This document shows positions 13,442-25,600 of a stretch of 64,000 nt of DNA, in pieces; position 1 is the stretch's first letter, and each line of letters begins with the position of its first letter. A program made the translations under genes and the position numbers. Source of the stretch: Tamarix chinensis (Eukaryota > Streptophyta > Magnoliopsida > Caryophyllales > Tamaricaceae); the NCBI GenBank assembly GCA_030549775.1, contig CM060175.1:2852564-2916563 (forward strand). The letters run 5' to 3'. The notes under the pieces are model-generated. The model was given only the letters and a program-made list of their open reading frames with translations, was not told the DNA's origin and ran no database searches.

Positions 13442-14807
13442 AAAAAAATAAAAGAGGCATTATTAAAGGAAAACCCATTAAACATGCATTTATTTAAAAA
13501 AAATATCAAACTATCTTATAAAATAATGAGAATATGTGAGAACTCTCAAAATAATATTACTAACTTAATCATAAATTTTTGTGAATTAATAATTCTATTT
13601 GGTACACAAAACATACGACTGAAAGTGAAATATCATTCTTTTTATGAAAATTAAAAAATTAAGCATCCAAATAAATTAATAAGCAAGAATCTCCAAGATA
13701 AGTATCACCTATGAGCCTCTGGCCGACCAAAAACATTTGTGAACACTAAGCATCAAGACCTAGGATATTTTGGAGCTTCACGTCAATGTTTTGAAAGTCT
13801 TAGTTCCAAAGAAAACTATAACATTGCCATTTTTTCCAACTTTAAATTTTTATTTCGAAAGTAAAATGTGGAAGCAAAATAAAAAAATTAGGGATGTTAC
13901 TGCCACATCTATCATGAAGAGATGTATGCTTATTCCCTTTAACTCATGACAAATGCAAGTTTAGGGATAAAAAATATTAAACAATATGAACAATATCACA
14001 AGGTGAAATTCTTTCCATCAAAATATCTTAATATATGGTTACAAAGTCAAATCAAATCGATTAGAGAAAAAACTAAAAAAAATCCAACACGGGACAAAAT
14101 ACTAAAAAATCTTACATTGATGTCAGATCTAATAGTGTATAGATAACTTGTGTAACAACAAATGGAGGATTATATATTTAATACAAAAGTATTGAGTAAA
14201 TACACTTAACTTTAAGTACATAACATACCTATATAATCACACAATACAAAAAGTTGTAAAAGTATGTGCAATAATAATAAGTCATGCATAAGCCTAAGAC
14301 TACACATCTAACAACATTCAATACAAAAATAATGTCAATACACAAGAGTAGTGCACATAATACCTCCTACCAAAACAATAACATATAATCAAAATTAACC
14401 CTAACTTACTTCTGAGGTCAACTAGCTAAGGAATCCACACAATCACATAGTCTTGTGCAACTCATGAACCAAAAAGTAACTCATTTGCTTCCAAGATAAA
14501 TAATCAAGAAAACCACACAATGACCTATATATATATAGATTGGGTAAAATTATGGATTTAATTGAGCTTATTTTATTTTAAATTTATATTTTTTATATTA
14601 ATTAAAATTAAGTAAATACTTATACAAATTTGAAATATATAAAGATGTATATATACATGTGTTGGTATATAAATTATCGAAGTCTTGAAAACTTCAATAT
14701 GTTAATGATATATATATAACAAATCCATCAATTACAATATACATTGATGTGTGCATTAGTATATAAAAACCGTCAAAATGTTTGAAATTGTGAGAAGTTA
14801 ATGAAAT
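13442..14807. other. AT-rich intergenic DNA, nothing recognised
   Basis: No open frame resembling a protein, no LTR or TIR ends, and no tandem array. There are short AT tracts near 14,530 and 14,710. Confidence 0.6.
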
Positions 14808-15052
14808 CCTCCCTCCATTACACAAAATAAAAATAAAAATAAAAAATTGTTGTGCATTTTGAAGACAAATATTAATAACTAATTTATCTCAAAATATAAT
14901 ATATTATAATATAAAATATTTAATTATTATATTTTTATTAAAAAATATTTTATAATATTATTTTTTATATTTTCATCAATATATATTAAAAATATTATTA
15001 GTTAAAATATGTCTTCAAAAAATGAGAGAGCCTTTTGAGAAGAAAGAAAGTA
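14808..15052. mobile_element. Stowaway-like MITE 1
   Basis: The left end reads CTCCCTCCATTACACAAAA, close to the usual Stowaway (Tc1/mariner) terminus CTCCCTCCGT. Internal arms are long imperfect complements: TTTTGAAGACAAATATTAAT near 14,857 against ATATGTCTTCAAAA near 15,007. The whole unit can therefore fold back. The right end (GAGAAGAAAGAAAGTA) is degraded. It has no coding capacity, as expected for a MITE. Confidence 0.65.
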
Positions 15053-15168
15053 TAAATAAAATAAAATAAAGAGGACTACATTAAGATAAAAAGGTGTTCT
15101 AATGGAAAACACTAGACGAACCAATAAATGTGTTAAGATGTATAATCTAATAACTAATCCTAAATATA

Positions 15169-15412
15169 TACTTCCTTGGTATTAAAAAAGAAATTCATTC
15201 TATCATTAAATTTTATATAAACAAAGTCATTTTATAAATGGTAAATCTTACTTTTCAATTTTACTCTTACTATTTTTTTATTTATATATACATTAAATAC
15301 TTTGTTATTTTTTAATGAATGGTATAGAATTAATTTTAAAACTCTTTTTATTATTTTATGAAATGGTTTGTAAATTATTTAATAACTTTATTTTTGATAT
15401 GGATGGAGCAAA
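15169..15412. mobile_element. Stowaway-like MITE 2
   Basis: It starts TA-CTTCCTTGGTATTAAAAAAG and ends TTTTTGATATGGATGGAGC, which are imperfect inverted complements in the Stowaway style, with TA at the left boundary. It is about 245 bp, AT-rich and noncoding. It is a separate insertion from the neighbouring MITE. Confidence 0.6.
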
Positions 15413-15963
15413 TGATATTTTGAATTTCATAAAAATATTTTGATTATTAAATTATTAATATTATATTATAATTTGAAAATAAAATTATTATAATTGTATT
15501 AAAAATTATTATAATTTTTATTAATTTATATTAATAAAATTTTAATGATTAAAATTTATTCTTGAAACATCAAATATATTTAGAGAGGAAGTAATATATA
15601 TTAACTATCTAGGCCTTACGTTTAATTTAATTCATTTACTCGAAAATATAGTTGTCATCTACCTAATCATTTGCCGCATGTTTAGATCATCAACCCTGAG
15701 GTAATTGTACAATCTCTTCATTTTTAATCATCTGACACATGCTTAAGTCATCGACCCTGATAACTGTAACATTCTCTTTTCTTTTAATGACTATCATGAT
15801 TGCAGTGTTTACTAGAAACATTATTCCTATGATTCAATAATGAGCATAATTTAACTTTCGTACTAAATTTACAAGTAATTCATATCAACTTGCATGTTAG
15901 AGAAGTCTTAGTGTGGGAATTTTGATATTCCAAATTATTATTAATATATAATAATTAAATATC

Positions 15964-16297
15964 TATAGTAAATATTTTATTTACATATTGTGGATGTACA
16001 ATTTATGAATATATATTGTATTAAATCATATGTTTAATACTCTCATTAGTACTATAAATTGTAGTAACTTGTCTATTATGATTCTATTCCCAACTCTATG
16101 TATCCTCCACCTCCTTTCATATTCTCTAACTCTTTCTTATGACAGATGTAATATTTATGGGTATTATATATATGTGATATTGTGAATTGTAAACGAAAAA
16201 AATGAATTCATACGTATGAATGAGAATAAGAAGTTTCATTCTCCCTTTCTCTCTATATCGTTCAATATCTCTCTTTGAGTTTATCAATATTACACTG
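15964..16297 (+). repeat. 5' LTR of the copia element
   Basis: It aligns along its length with 19,844-20,177, for example TTTACATATTGTGGATGTAC against TTTACATATTATGGATGTAC. The first bases, TATAGTAAATATT, correspond to TGTTGTGAATATT in the 3' copy, so the TG terminus has mutated. Confidence 0.8.
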
Positions 16298-18339
16298 CGT
16301 TATCAGCATGATTATTCTTTAGATGATATATATATATATATGCTTATGTGTTGATTTTGTTCAAGGTGCTGGCAAATAACCATGGAGTTGATGTTAAGTT
16401 CGATCAGTGCTTGATAAAAGAGAGTGTTCTATATTTATTAGTCATCATTCTATATGAATATGATTATTATGTATCATATAGAACTAATATATCCTTCTAT
16501 ATTTCTCCAGTGAAATCTCAAATTTTGTAGGCATATAAAAGGTCACAAAAGTGACATATCTTGCAATCAAGTAAATTTCAAGAACATCAAACATCTACCT
16601 AATTTAAATTAATTAAGAGTTTTAAGGGGGATATAGTATGATCCTAAAATTGGCTCAAGATAAGATAATTTATTTTTATCTCCCCTTTACTTTATTCTTA
16701 TGCTAATTGATATTTTTATTAGTTTTAATTATATATATTAGCTATATGAAATTTAATTTGATTATATATGTGATGATCTCCCTTTTAATTATAAGATGGA
16801 GGGTAAAAATAGAAGATTGTAGAAGGCTAAAAGTCTTCTATTCAATAAACTCAAATTGGATCTAATATGACCAACTCAATAATCTAAAGCGATGGATAAG
16901 CGGCTACATCTTCCATCACCATATGTAGATCTCCATCACTTGAATATGATGGAAAGCCATCTAAAGTAGACATATTCAGAAAATTACTTAAGTATAAATG
17001 TGATGGATTGGTAGTCTTATTACCTATCATTATATATCTCAATACTTGAATTTGATTAGAGAATATAGTGCAAACCTCCATTACCCTAAGTTAATGGAGG
17101 GCCACCAAAATGGATAATTTTTTCTCCATACCCAAAGTATGGATGGGTGATTGCATAAGTGTTAGTAGAAGCATGAAGCTCTCAACCAATTATATTATTT
17201 ACAAATATTTACATAAGGTACAAAAGGAAATGATACAACTAAGGTGAAAGCCAAAAGTTTCACATAATGATTAAATGGACATAAAGACCATTATGCATAA
17301 TTCGATCCTAAAGATCAAATGATCCAAAGGTGATTAGTATCTTATGTGCAATTTGATCAATTAGATCAAATAGTTTAAAGTCTTTTATGACTAATGTAAT
17401 AATGGTAAAGAATATCATATGGTATTAAATATCCCAAGTGTTTTTTGATATAAAAGATCAAACTATTTGGTGGTCTATAGACTACAAAACTAATTTTATT
17501 TTTGCATTTTCTAGTTATGCAATTTTAATTTTTGAAATTTAGTTTCTGTAATTTTAAGTTTCACAATATTTAAAGTATTTATTCTAATCACGAAGTTGTA
17601 ATGATGGCTTTGTGCATAATTATTCAACCACTTATTCATAATACTATACACCTACTTGGCAATTGGTAGTGGTCAAAACTTACCATAGTCAAGTCTCCTC
17701 CACCACTATAGTAGTTGGAGTATTTACAATAGTCTCCCCATTATATTATAATTTTAGGGGGTAGAGATATTTTTATATTTGAAACCTAAATTTTCCTATC
17801 TAATAAGTAGTTTAATGGTTGAAGCTTGAAGCTTCCCATTCAGTTACTAGTATAATGCATGAAACATGAAGTTTTCCATTTGATATAAGTAATTTAATGG
17901 TAGAGGCTAACTTCTTCTTGTGTTATAGACTTGAATATGATCCATTTTATCTAATTGAATAGCCATTATACATTATATCTTAAGGATGAAGTATTTTATG
18001 AGCTTATAATTGATAAGAATGTACATGTGTATTTGGCATTATAAATATATTAAAGGGTTTCCTAATTTAACAATCAGAAAACAAAATTGTGTATGATATT
18101 GTACCTAAGTTCCCAAAGAACTTGCTATAGTATATGAGTATTTGATGGTATTATTACCATCAACAATGGCTAGAAGTAAGCCCAGGATAAATGCACAATA
18201 TATGCATTTGGTATATGTGAAAAACCAAAAGGCATCACTAACTAGAAGTTAGTAGACTATAAAATATTATCTTTGTAGCTTAAGAAATGAGATCACATTA
18301 GTGCACCAATGATAGGAAAGATCATTGAAGCTTGCACGA

Positions 18340-19620
18340 GCACATAGAATTATAAAGATTCATTTTTTAAGTGATCTCATAAAAATGACATATTATTCTT
18401 ATCAAATTTATAGTCATGATAATATAAGAAAACATAAAATCTCTTTTGTACTTGATAGAATTCAAGTTGATATATGTAGACCATTTTAAATTTACTATAG
18501 TATATAATGATGCATCAATGTTAGGTCACATTTTATATTCTACAACAAATATTATTACATTGGCACAAAAATAAATAGTCATCCAATTGGGGTAAAAATG
18601 CAATCAATTCTTCAAGATGGAAGCAAAATAACCTGGTATAGTCAATAATTATGCATTTGATTCATAGACCCTTGTTAGTGAGGTCTATAAGTGATATGAC
18701 AATATACATGCAATGGTTTTTGGGAGGTAACAATTGCATATGATATTAACCCTTAAGCCAAGTTAATTGATATTATTGGATAGTCTTATGTGTGCTTATA
18801 ATCCCTTATGAATATAAAACTAAGCCACAAAGAAGGCTAGAATTGTTTGTTTTCTCAGTCTTAGGGGGGGAGTAGAGGAGATTGAGATTATAAAGCAAGA
18901 AAGCACTTATAATATGTCTTCCATGAGATATGAACCCAAAGAAAAATTAAAAGTGCACTTAATTATGCTTATGCTTGCTAGATGTAGCCTAGCTACAATT
19001 TGCGTTTGTTATGGGTAAGAAATTATGAAACTAATATGTGTTTTGATTGGAATTTCAATTCACAAAGAAGTCCTTATAGTGACTTCAATTAAGTTAATGC
19101 CAAGTATAGTACAAATATTCTAGAAGTGATGTCTTTACCTAAACCCTCAAAGAGCTAAACCTTCAAAAGAGGAGTTATAATCCTTTGAAAAGATAGAAAA
19201 CTTGCCATATATTGAGTTGATATGCCCATATGGATATTATTAGAGAATAGATTCCACTAGTAAATGAAATATTCATTAATTATCCTTACACCAATATAGG
19301 GTAGAATGAGGTAAACATTAGTGATGTCTTTACCTAAATAGTTCCAGTCGATAATGGATAAAAGTGATAATTATTCTCGATTTATTATGAAATGTCATTG
19401 GATAAATTATTATCAAATTGGAATAGTCAAATGTATCTGCTTAATGAGGGTGACTTGTATGCATGGAGAAGAAATCAAACATTTGAAGGTGTTAAACCAA
19501 TTGGTTATAAGTGGGTATTTTTAAAGAAATAATTTAAAAGTTAATTTGGTAACACATGTCTTTGTACAAAAGCCAAGACTTTGTCCTTGATAAGGTTTTT
19601 ATTGGTGGAGTTTTAAAATA
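18340..19620 (+). pseudogene. Copia gag-pol remnants (integrase and start of reverse transcriptase)
   Basis: Plant copia polyprotein fragments are readable between many stops and frameshifts. Near 18,462 the peptide LDRIQVDICRPF matches the integrase motif LERIQGDICGPI. Near 18,530, STTNIITLAQ matches the STRNVAFARLLAQ region. Near 18,870, RGGVEEI...STYNMSSMRYEP matches the segment following the integrase core. Near 19,490, EGVKPIGYKWVFLKK is the start of the reverse transcriptase domain. The rest of reverse transcriptase and RNase H is missing before the purine tract at about 19,797. The gene is dead; the assignment to Ty1/copia rests on these motifs and their order. Confidence 0.75.
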
Positions 19621-19843
19621 TAAATACTATTAAAGTGTGCTCATACATGCAAACATAACCATATATAATATGATATATGAACGACACATACTAAGTTGAA
19701 GGAATAAAACTATACTCTTTTCCTTAGCCATGGTTTTATCTCACTTTGTTTTCCTAGCAAGGTTTTTAATGAGACAGTATTTTAGAAATATACTCTAAAG
19801 GGGGAGTATTGTAAATATCAAAAGATGTATATCTAAAGGAGAG

Positions 19844-20177
19844 TGTTGTGAATATTCTATTTACATATTATGGATGTACAATTTATAAATGTATATTGTA
19901 TTGAATCATAGGTTTAATACTTTCATTAGTACCATAAGTTATAGTAACTTCTTTATTATAATTGCACCCCCAACTCTATGTACCTTCCACCGCCTTTTAT
20001 ATTTTCGGACTCTTTTTCATGATGAATGTAATAAGTGTGGGTAGTATATATATGGGATATTGTGAATTGTAAATGAAAAAAATAAATCCATACGTATGAA
20101 TAAGAATAAAAATATTCAATTTCCCTTCCTCTCTATATTGTTCAATTTCTCTCTTAGAGTTTATTAATATTGCAACA
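19844..20177 (+). repeat. 3' LTR of the copia element
   Basis: It starts TGTTGTGAATATTC and ends TTGCAACA. The purine tract plus LTR start appears twice, about 38 bp apart (19,797 and 19,834), so the exact junction is slightly uncertain. Confidence 0.8.
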
Positions 20178-21502
20178 AGCTCATGATCTAAATTTGCCTT
20201 CGACGATGATAAAGTCAAATAAGAAAATAAAGGAGATGAAATGGACATTAAGAAAATATGACTTGATTAGATATACTAATAAATTACCCTATTTTAGTTC
20301 AAATGAGGAAAAAAGGAAGCCTACATTTCAACTAAAGTTGAGCCCACTTTAGACTGTTACCTCTGTCAAACAACTAGATATATTCTCATCGGTTTGCTTC
20401 GTATGTAGGGTTGTTTATTGTCATTTTCAACGATGTCACTTGGATCATAAAGCCCGTGACTATTAAAGCGTGCATGGCGTGTGCAAAATAAGGTTGATAA
20501 TCCACATTGGCAACGTGTTTGATGGGTTATATACCTGACTAGCTAAAAAGTTAAAACCCGACAATTACGTGCATTGATAAAAAGGAAGATGCGTATATCC
20601 GTTTAAATGCGTGTTTCTCGTCACATTTATATAAATGAAAAACATGTAAGCCCCTATTCTGCAAAAAATATATACAATTATCATAGAATACTGTATTTAT
20701 TTTAGATTACATGTGTATGTATTGTTGTGAAAAAATATATATTTATATTACAAAAAAGATGTATTCTTGTATTGGAAGAATGTATATCTAAAAAAATATG
20801 TATTCTAATCTTATAAAATGTATATTTATATCTTGAAAGGAATATGTTTTTCTTATAAAAGAATGTGCATCTATAAAAAAAATGTATATTATTGTACTAA
20901 AAGATATATATTTTTGTCAGAAGAATACATATCTACATAAAAAAAGGGTATATTATATAGTACTAGAAAATGTGTATTTTAATGCATTTATATATAGGAC
21001 AATATGTATTCTTATGTTAGAACAATGTAGACTTATTATAAAAAAATAATGTGCATTATATTATTGAAAGAAGTGATTTTTTTGTCTAAAAAATAAGTAT
21101 TATAGCATTGAAAGACGTAAATTTTTTTCAACATGTATATTTCTCCTTACCCTTATGTTACCAAATATATATACATACATACATACATACATATATATAT
21201 ATATATATTATGGGAGATGCATATTTTTATAGGATGTGCAAAAATAAATTTCCATAATATAAATATAAATTATATTTCCATAGTGTTTACGAGCTTGAAA
21301 TAAAAATGATGACATCATTTTGAGAACAATATACTAAAAGAAATGTTTGTGTATACTAAATGGAAATCTTGAGAACAATATGGGTATATAAATAAAAATG
21401 TAAGTGTGAAAAACATACTCTTCTTACACACATACATTTTTATTATGAACTTAAAAATATATAAATATAGATGTCCATATAGAAAATTTTGGGAACAACA
21501 TC

Positions 21503-21506
<4 letters not shown>

Positions 21507-21535
<29 letters not shown>

Positions 21536-21536
21536 C

Positions 21537-21570
<34 letters not shown>
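21507..21570. repeat. (AAT)n microsatellite in X copy 1
   Basis: About 20 AAT units with one interruption. The matching place in X copy 2 lacks this expansion. Confidence 0.95.
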
Positions 21571-21571
<1 letters not shown>

Positions 21572-23128
21572 CTAAATTAATGAAAATTAATTTTCAAATT
21601 TTATAAAAGTTGTTGACATCATTTTAACATCACCAAAGTGTAGTAATATGATGTAAATTGTTATTAAATATTAAGTTTTATATCTAATGTGATGAATTTA
21701 TAATAAAAAAATTGATCACAAAGTAATATATGCATTATATATTTATAAAAATAGTTCATATAATATGCTAATGTAAAAACATATTTTGCACTAATAGATT
21801 TTGAAATTAAGGAATGAAGGATACGAAAACTCTTTATCTCAACCCTAAGATTAATTTAAAAAAATAGATTATGCCTACATAATAATGGTAGTTCGCTAAT
21901 GAGGTTTTTGAGTTTTTAACTATTTTTAAATTTTAAATGATCCTAATAGCTCATGATGCCTCCTTAGTCCCACTTATCACCATTAGTGGTGGTAATTGAA
22001 ATGCCCCGAAATTCTCTAATTTTAAATATTATATTTAAATAAGGTTTTACTGCAAAATTTAGTTTAATAAATCGTTTTTTATAAAATAAAAGGGAATTTA
22101 TTAGGGAAAATTAATAAGAAATTTTATAAACATTTTAATTAGAGGAAATTTGGGCATTTTAACTAATTTAATATTTTAATTTGGGAATTTATTTAAATAA
22201 ATTAATTTATTTAAATTAATAAAGAGAAAATAGTTTCAAATTAATATTAATTTTATAAATAATTTAATTGAAGAAAACTAAAATAATTTGCTAATTAAAA
22301 TGGAATTTATGAAAAATATTTTAAAAATACTAATTTAGCCTAAAAAAGGATTTAAATATTATTTTATTTAAATACTATTATTTTTAACTATTCTAAATAT
22401 TTTAATTTATTTATTTAACCCAACCTTCCTATTTTTCTCTTCTCCTTTTTCCTTTTTCCTTTTCTTTCTTCATTTTTCTTTCTTTTCCTACTCCTTATTT
22501 TCTTTTTCTTTTTCTTTCCCCGAACTAGGCCAGCCCAGCGGCCCAATCCCCTATTTTCTTTTCTTTTCCTTTGGTGTGGTCCGGCCCGCGTGATCGTCCT
22601 CCTTCCCCCCCCTCGTCGTGCCGCGTTTTGACTCCTTCTTTCACTTGAACAATGTGTTTTGATTATTATCCTTTTACCGTTGCGCTCAAGCTCACCAAAA
22701 TGTCGCTCTTCATTCCCTTTTCCACCTAAACTCTACGTTTCACTTAATTTTCCCCCTCACCTCACGCTTGGCCGGTTTTCTTTCTTTTCTTTTCTTTCCC
22801 CCCGAACTGCCGGTCCAGCCCACCTTTCTTCCTCCTCCTTCCTTCTTCTTCCCCGACGCTGAACTTGCAACCTCCATCCCCCGAAAATGGTGCCGCTGGC
22901 CACACGTGTCGTGACTGGCCTTTCTCCCTCCCATTCTCTTCCCCTCGATGCACACTCCAATTTGAACTGCCCCACTACCCTTTTCTTCTCCACATTTGCC
23001 CCCATTTTCCCCTACGAAGGTCGGGCACAATTTGAAATCGTGCTGACCGATCAACACCATAACCGCCCCATTTCTCACTGGCTTTGACCTCCCAATAACC
23101 TCCAAAACTCAAGCCTACCCTCCACTAC

Positions 23129-23136
23129 TATAAATA
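23129..23136 (+). promoter_or_regulatory. TATA box of S4
   Basis: TATAAATA follows a C/T-rich U3. A telo-box AAACCCTAA lies 46 nt downstream (23,175-23,183), at the same spacing as in S7. This is probably the retroelement promoter. Confidence 0.7.
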
Positions 23137-24236
23137 CCCCTCGTATGGCCTAATTTTGAGACTTTTTCCCTCGAAAACCCTAAGTGTAACCTATGCGCCA
23201 CCACAGATTTAGACGCACTGTTCTCCACCTTTAGCCAACCTCATCGTATCTTCTTCCTCCCCAACTCATCCCTGCAACACCCTCTAATTTACTAAACCAT
23301 TCGCAACCTTCGATTCTTCTTGCACGGGCATTCAAAACCGTGCAAAGTTTAATAGTCCTCTCGTCAAAATTTTTATCCCGAAGCCTTAAACCACCGTCCA
23401 CCACCATATACGCCACTTCTGCTGCCCTTTGAACCACCCAAAAACTCCTGCTAATTCTCCTCCATTGACCCATAAACTTCTTTTCTTTTTCTCCTTCCCC
23501 CTTCCCTATTTTTCTTCATATTTTCCCTTTTAGATCACTTTTCCGGCCACCTCCGGGTACCACCACCGGTGCCACCCATGACCGCCAACTCAAGGTGAAA
23601 CCCTAGACCTTTTCAACACTTCCCTTCGATTTATTGAAAATTATTCTGCTTATATCCTAATTTTTAATGTTAATTAAATTTTAATTATTATTATTATAAT
23701 AATAATTATTATTATAATAATTATTATTATAATTATTATTATTATAATTATTATTAATATGGTTATCAACTGTAACCTAATTGCTAAATTTTGTTGACAA
23801 GTTTGGGAGTATTCTTGAGTTAGATAAATTATTATTCTCGAATTTTTTTATTTAATGGAATTATTACATGTTTACTATTATTATTAATAATATTATTAAT
23901 ATTATTATTATTAGTGTAATTATTTATTTAATATTGTAATTATTTCAGGGGGTCAAAACCTAAAATTTTAATTAGGTCTTTCACCCTTGCTTTTTATTAC
24001 TATTATTATCATTTTTAACATTATTACTAATTATATTATTATTATTATCTTTATTAACTTTATATTATAAGTATATATATAGTATTAATATCATTATTAC
24101 CATTATTGAATAGTATTATTATTAAATGGGGTGGTTTCGAAAGCCACCTTGTAATTTTAAGATTTATATTATTATTAATATTAATATTTTACTAATAAGA
24201 ATATTATTAATAATATTTTACTTTTATTATTATTAT

Positions 24237-24237
<1 letters not shown>

Positions 24238-24307
<70 letters not shown>
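24238..24307. repeat. (ACT)n microsatellite in S4
   Basis: About 23 ACT units, flanked by ATT units, in the ATT-rich spacer of S4. It yields an artefactual polytyrosine reading frame. Confidence 0.95.
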
Positions 24308-24689
24308 TTATTATTATTATTTTGTATAGTTAATTATTGTGTAATATTGTTTTATTTAAAAACCAAGTCTTAGAATAAGTTAGGGAATAATAAAATTTTA
24401 GGAGGGATCCTAATTCTAGTATATTTTTATATAATAGGTGAACCCAGTCAAATCCCTCAAGTGGAATAGGAGCGTGCACCAAGAGCGGTGACATTTTAGG
24501 TAAGGGTGTTACTAAAGCCCTTTGTGTCTTTATATGCATTATGTGCTTCATATGCCATATATTCTATGTTTATCATTGTTAATTATTTCATATGTGTTAT
24601 AAAGTGGAGTTGAAGTATGTTGGTATAAATAAATTGTGGCATGAGAATTATGTGTATATTTACGTTATTATTATTGTATGATGTGGGTT

Positions 24690-25140
24690 TAAGACATGCA
24701 TGTTAGGGTTGTAAAATAATGATGGAGAGTGTACCAATGTGGTGTTAAGGTTTTGCATGACATGGCATGGTGTTAGGGTTTGCATGAAATGACATGATGT
24801 TAGGGTTTGCATGGAAGCATGTCTACGTGGAGCTAAGGTTTGCACATGAATTAGGGTTTGCATGGGAGCGTGGTATACGTGGAGCTAGGGTTTGCATGGG
24901 AGTGTGGTATATGTGGAGTTAGGGTTTGCATATGAATTAGGGTTTGCATGGAAGTGTGGTCTATGTGAAGCTAGGGTTTGCATGTGGATTAGGGTTTGCA
25001 TGGAAGCATGTCTATGTGGAGTTAAGGTTTGCATGGGAGCTAGGGTTTGCATGGAAGTGTGGTTTATATGGAGTTAGGGTTTGCATGGAAGTGCGGTTTA
25101 CGTGGAGTTAGGGTTTGCATAGGAGCTAGGGTTGCATGGA
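24690..25140 (+). repeat. Tandem repeats of the TTTGCATGG type in S4
   Basis: About a dozen diverged units built on GTTAGGGTTTGCATGGAAG, with variable inserts such as TGTGGTTTATGTGGA. They occupy the slot where S6 and S7 have unrelated repeat units. Confidence 0.85.
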
Positions 25141-25229
25141 GTTAGTCACGCATGTCTGGGCAAATGTTTGTGAATGACAAATGTTTATGAATGAAGTATT
25201 TAAGACACTAATCTCTTAAAGTGGAAGAT

Positions 25230-25600
25230 TATTGAGCCGGATCCAGACTAATCCATCAGTAAGGAATAGTGGTTAGGGTTTTACCCTATGTGCGACCAAT
25301 CAACCAGTTATAATAGTAGTTAGGACATGAGGTCCTATATGTGACCGGCCCACCGGTAATAATAGTAAGGTGACTCGAGCTCAATAAACACAAACCAAAA
25401 TCGTTAAAGCTCTTAAAAGATACTAATTACTTACATTGGAACACCATGCGAGTAGGAACCAGACCGATCTACCGGTCAGGAATAGTAGTTAGGGTTTTAC
25501 CCTATATGTGACCGATCCACCGATAATAATAATGGTTAGGGCATGATGCCTTATGTGTGACCGGCCCACCAGTTATAATAGTGGGGTATTCCTGTACTCA
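25230..25600 (+). repeat. Hairpin repeat array of S4
   Basis: Diverged units of about 45-50 bp contain GACCGATCCACCGGT-like and AATAATAGTGG-like parts followed by a short palindrome. The array is split by a conserved spacer with CTCGAGCTCAATAAACACA. Palindromes include TAGGGT/ACCCTA (25,274-25,288) and TAGGAC/GTCCTA (25,321-25,337). Confidence 0.8.

Larger units (their letters stand above)
15964..20177 (+). mobile_element. Ty1/copia retrotransposon, decayed
   Basis: Two similar LTRs of about 334 bp flank an internal region of about 3.5 kb. The uninterrupted X copy 2 gives the empty site, whose sequence predicts the target duplication AGATC. The flanks are ATATC (15,959-15,963) and AGCTC (20,178-20,182), each one change from it. 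GTTATCAGCATGA after the 5' LTR is a candidate primer-binding region. Purine tracts AAAGGGGGAG (about 19,797) and AAAGGAGAG (about 19,834) precede the 3' LTR. Integrase and reverse transcriptase traces are listed separately. Divergent LTRs and many stops show an old insertion. Confidence 0.85.

Noticed and set aside
22740..23105. Overlapping frames of 60-121 codons on both strands near the S4 promoter (and equivalents at 30,419-31,345, 32,193-32,898 and 37,452-38,088)
   Set aside because: These GC-richer U3/leader segments are homologous noncoding parts of S4-S7, and the frames are not conserved between the copies.
24126..24329. Polytyrosine frame
   Set aside because: Translation of an (ACT)n microsatellite. 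The polyleucine or polyisoleucine frames at 33,679, 36,042, 36,242, 36,313 and 63,534 are the same kind of artefact.
25230..25600. CRISPR-like regular repeats
   Set aside because: Units are diverged and contiguous without unique spacers, and the DNA is plant nuclear.
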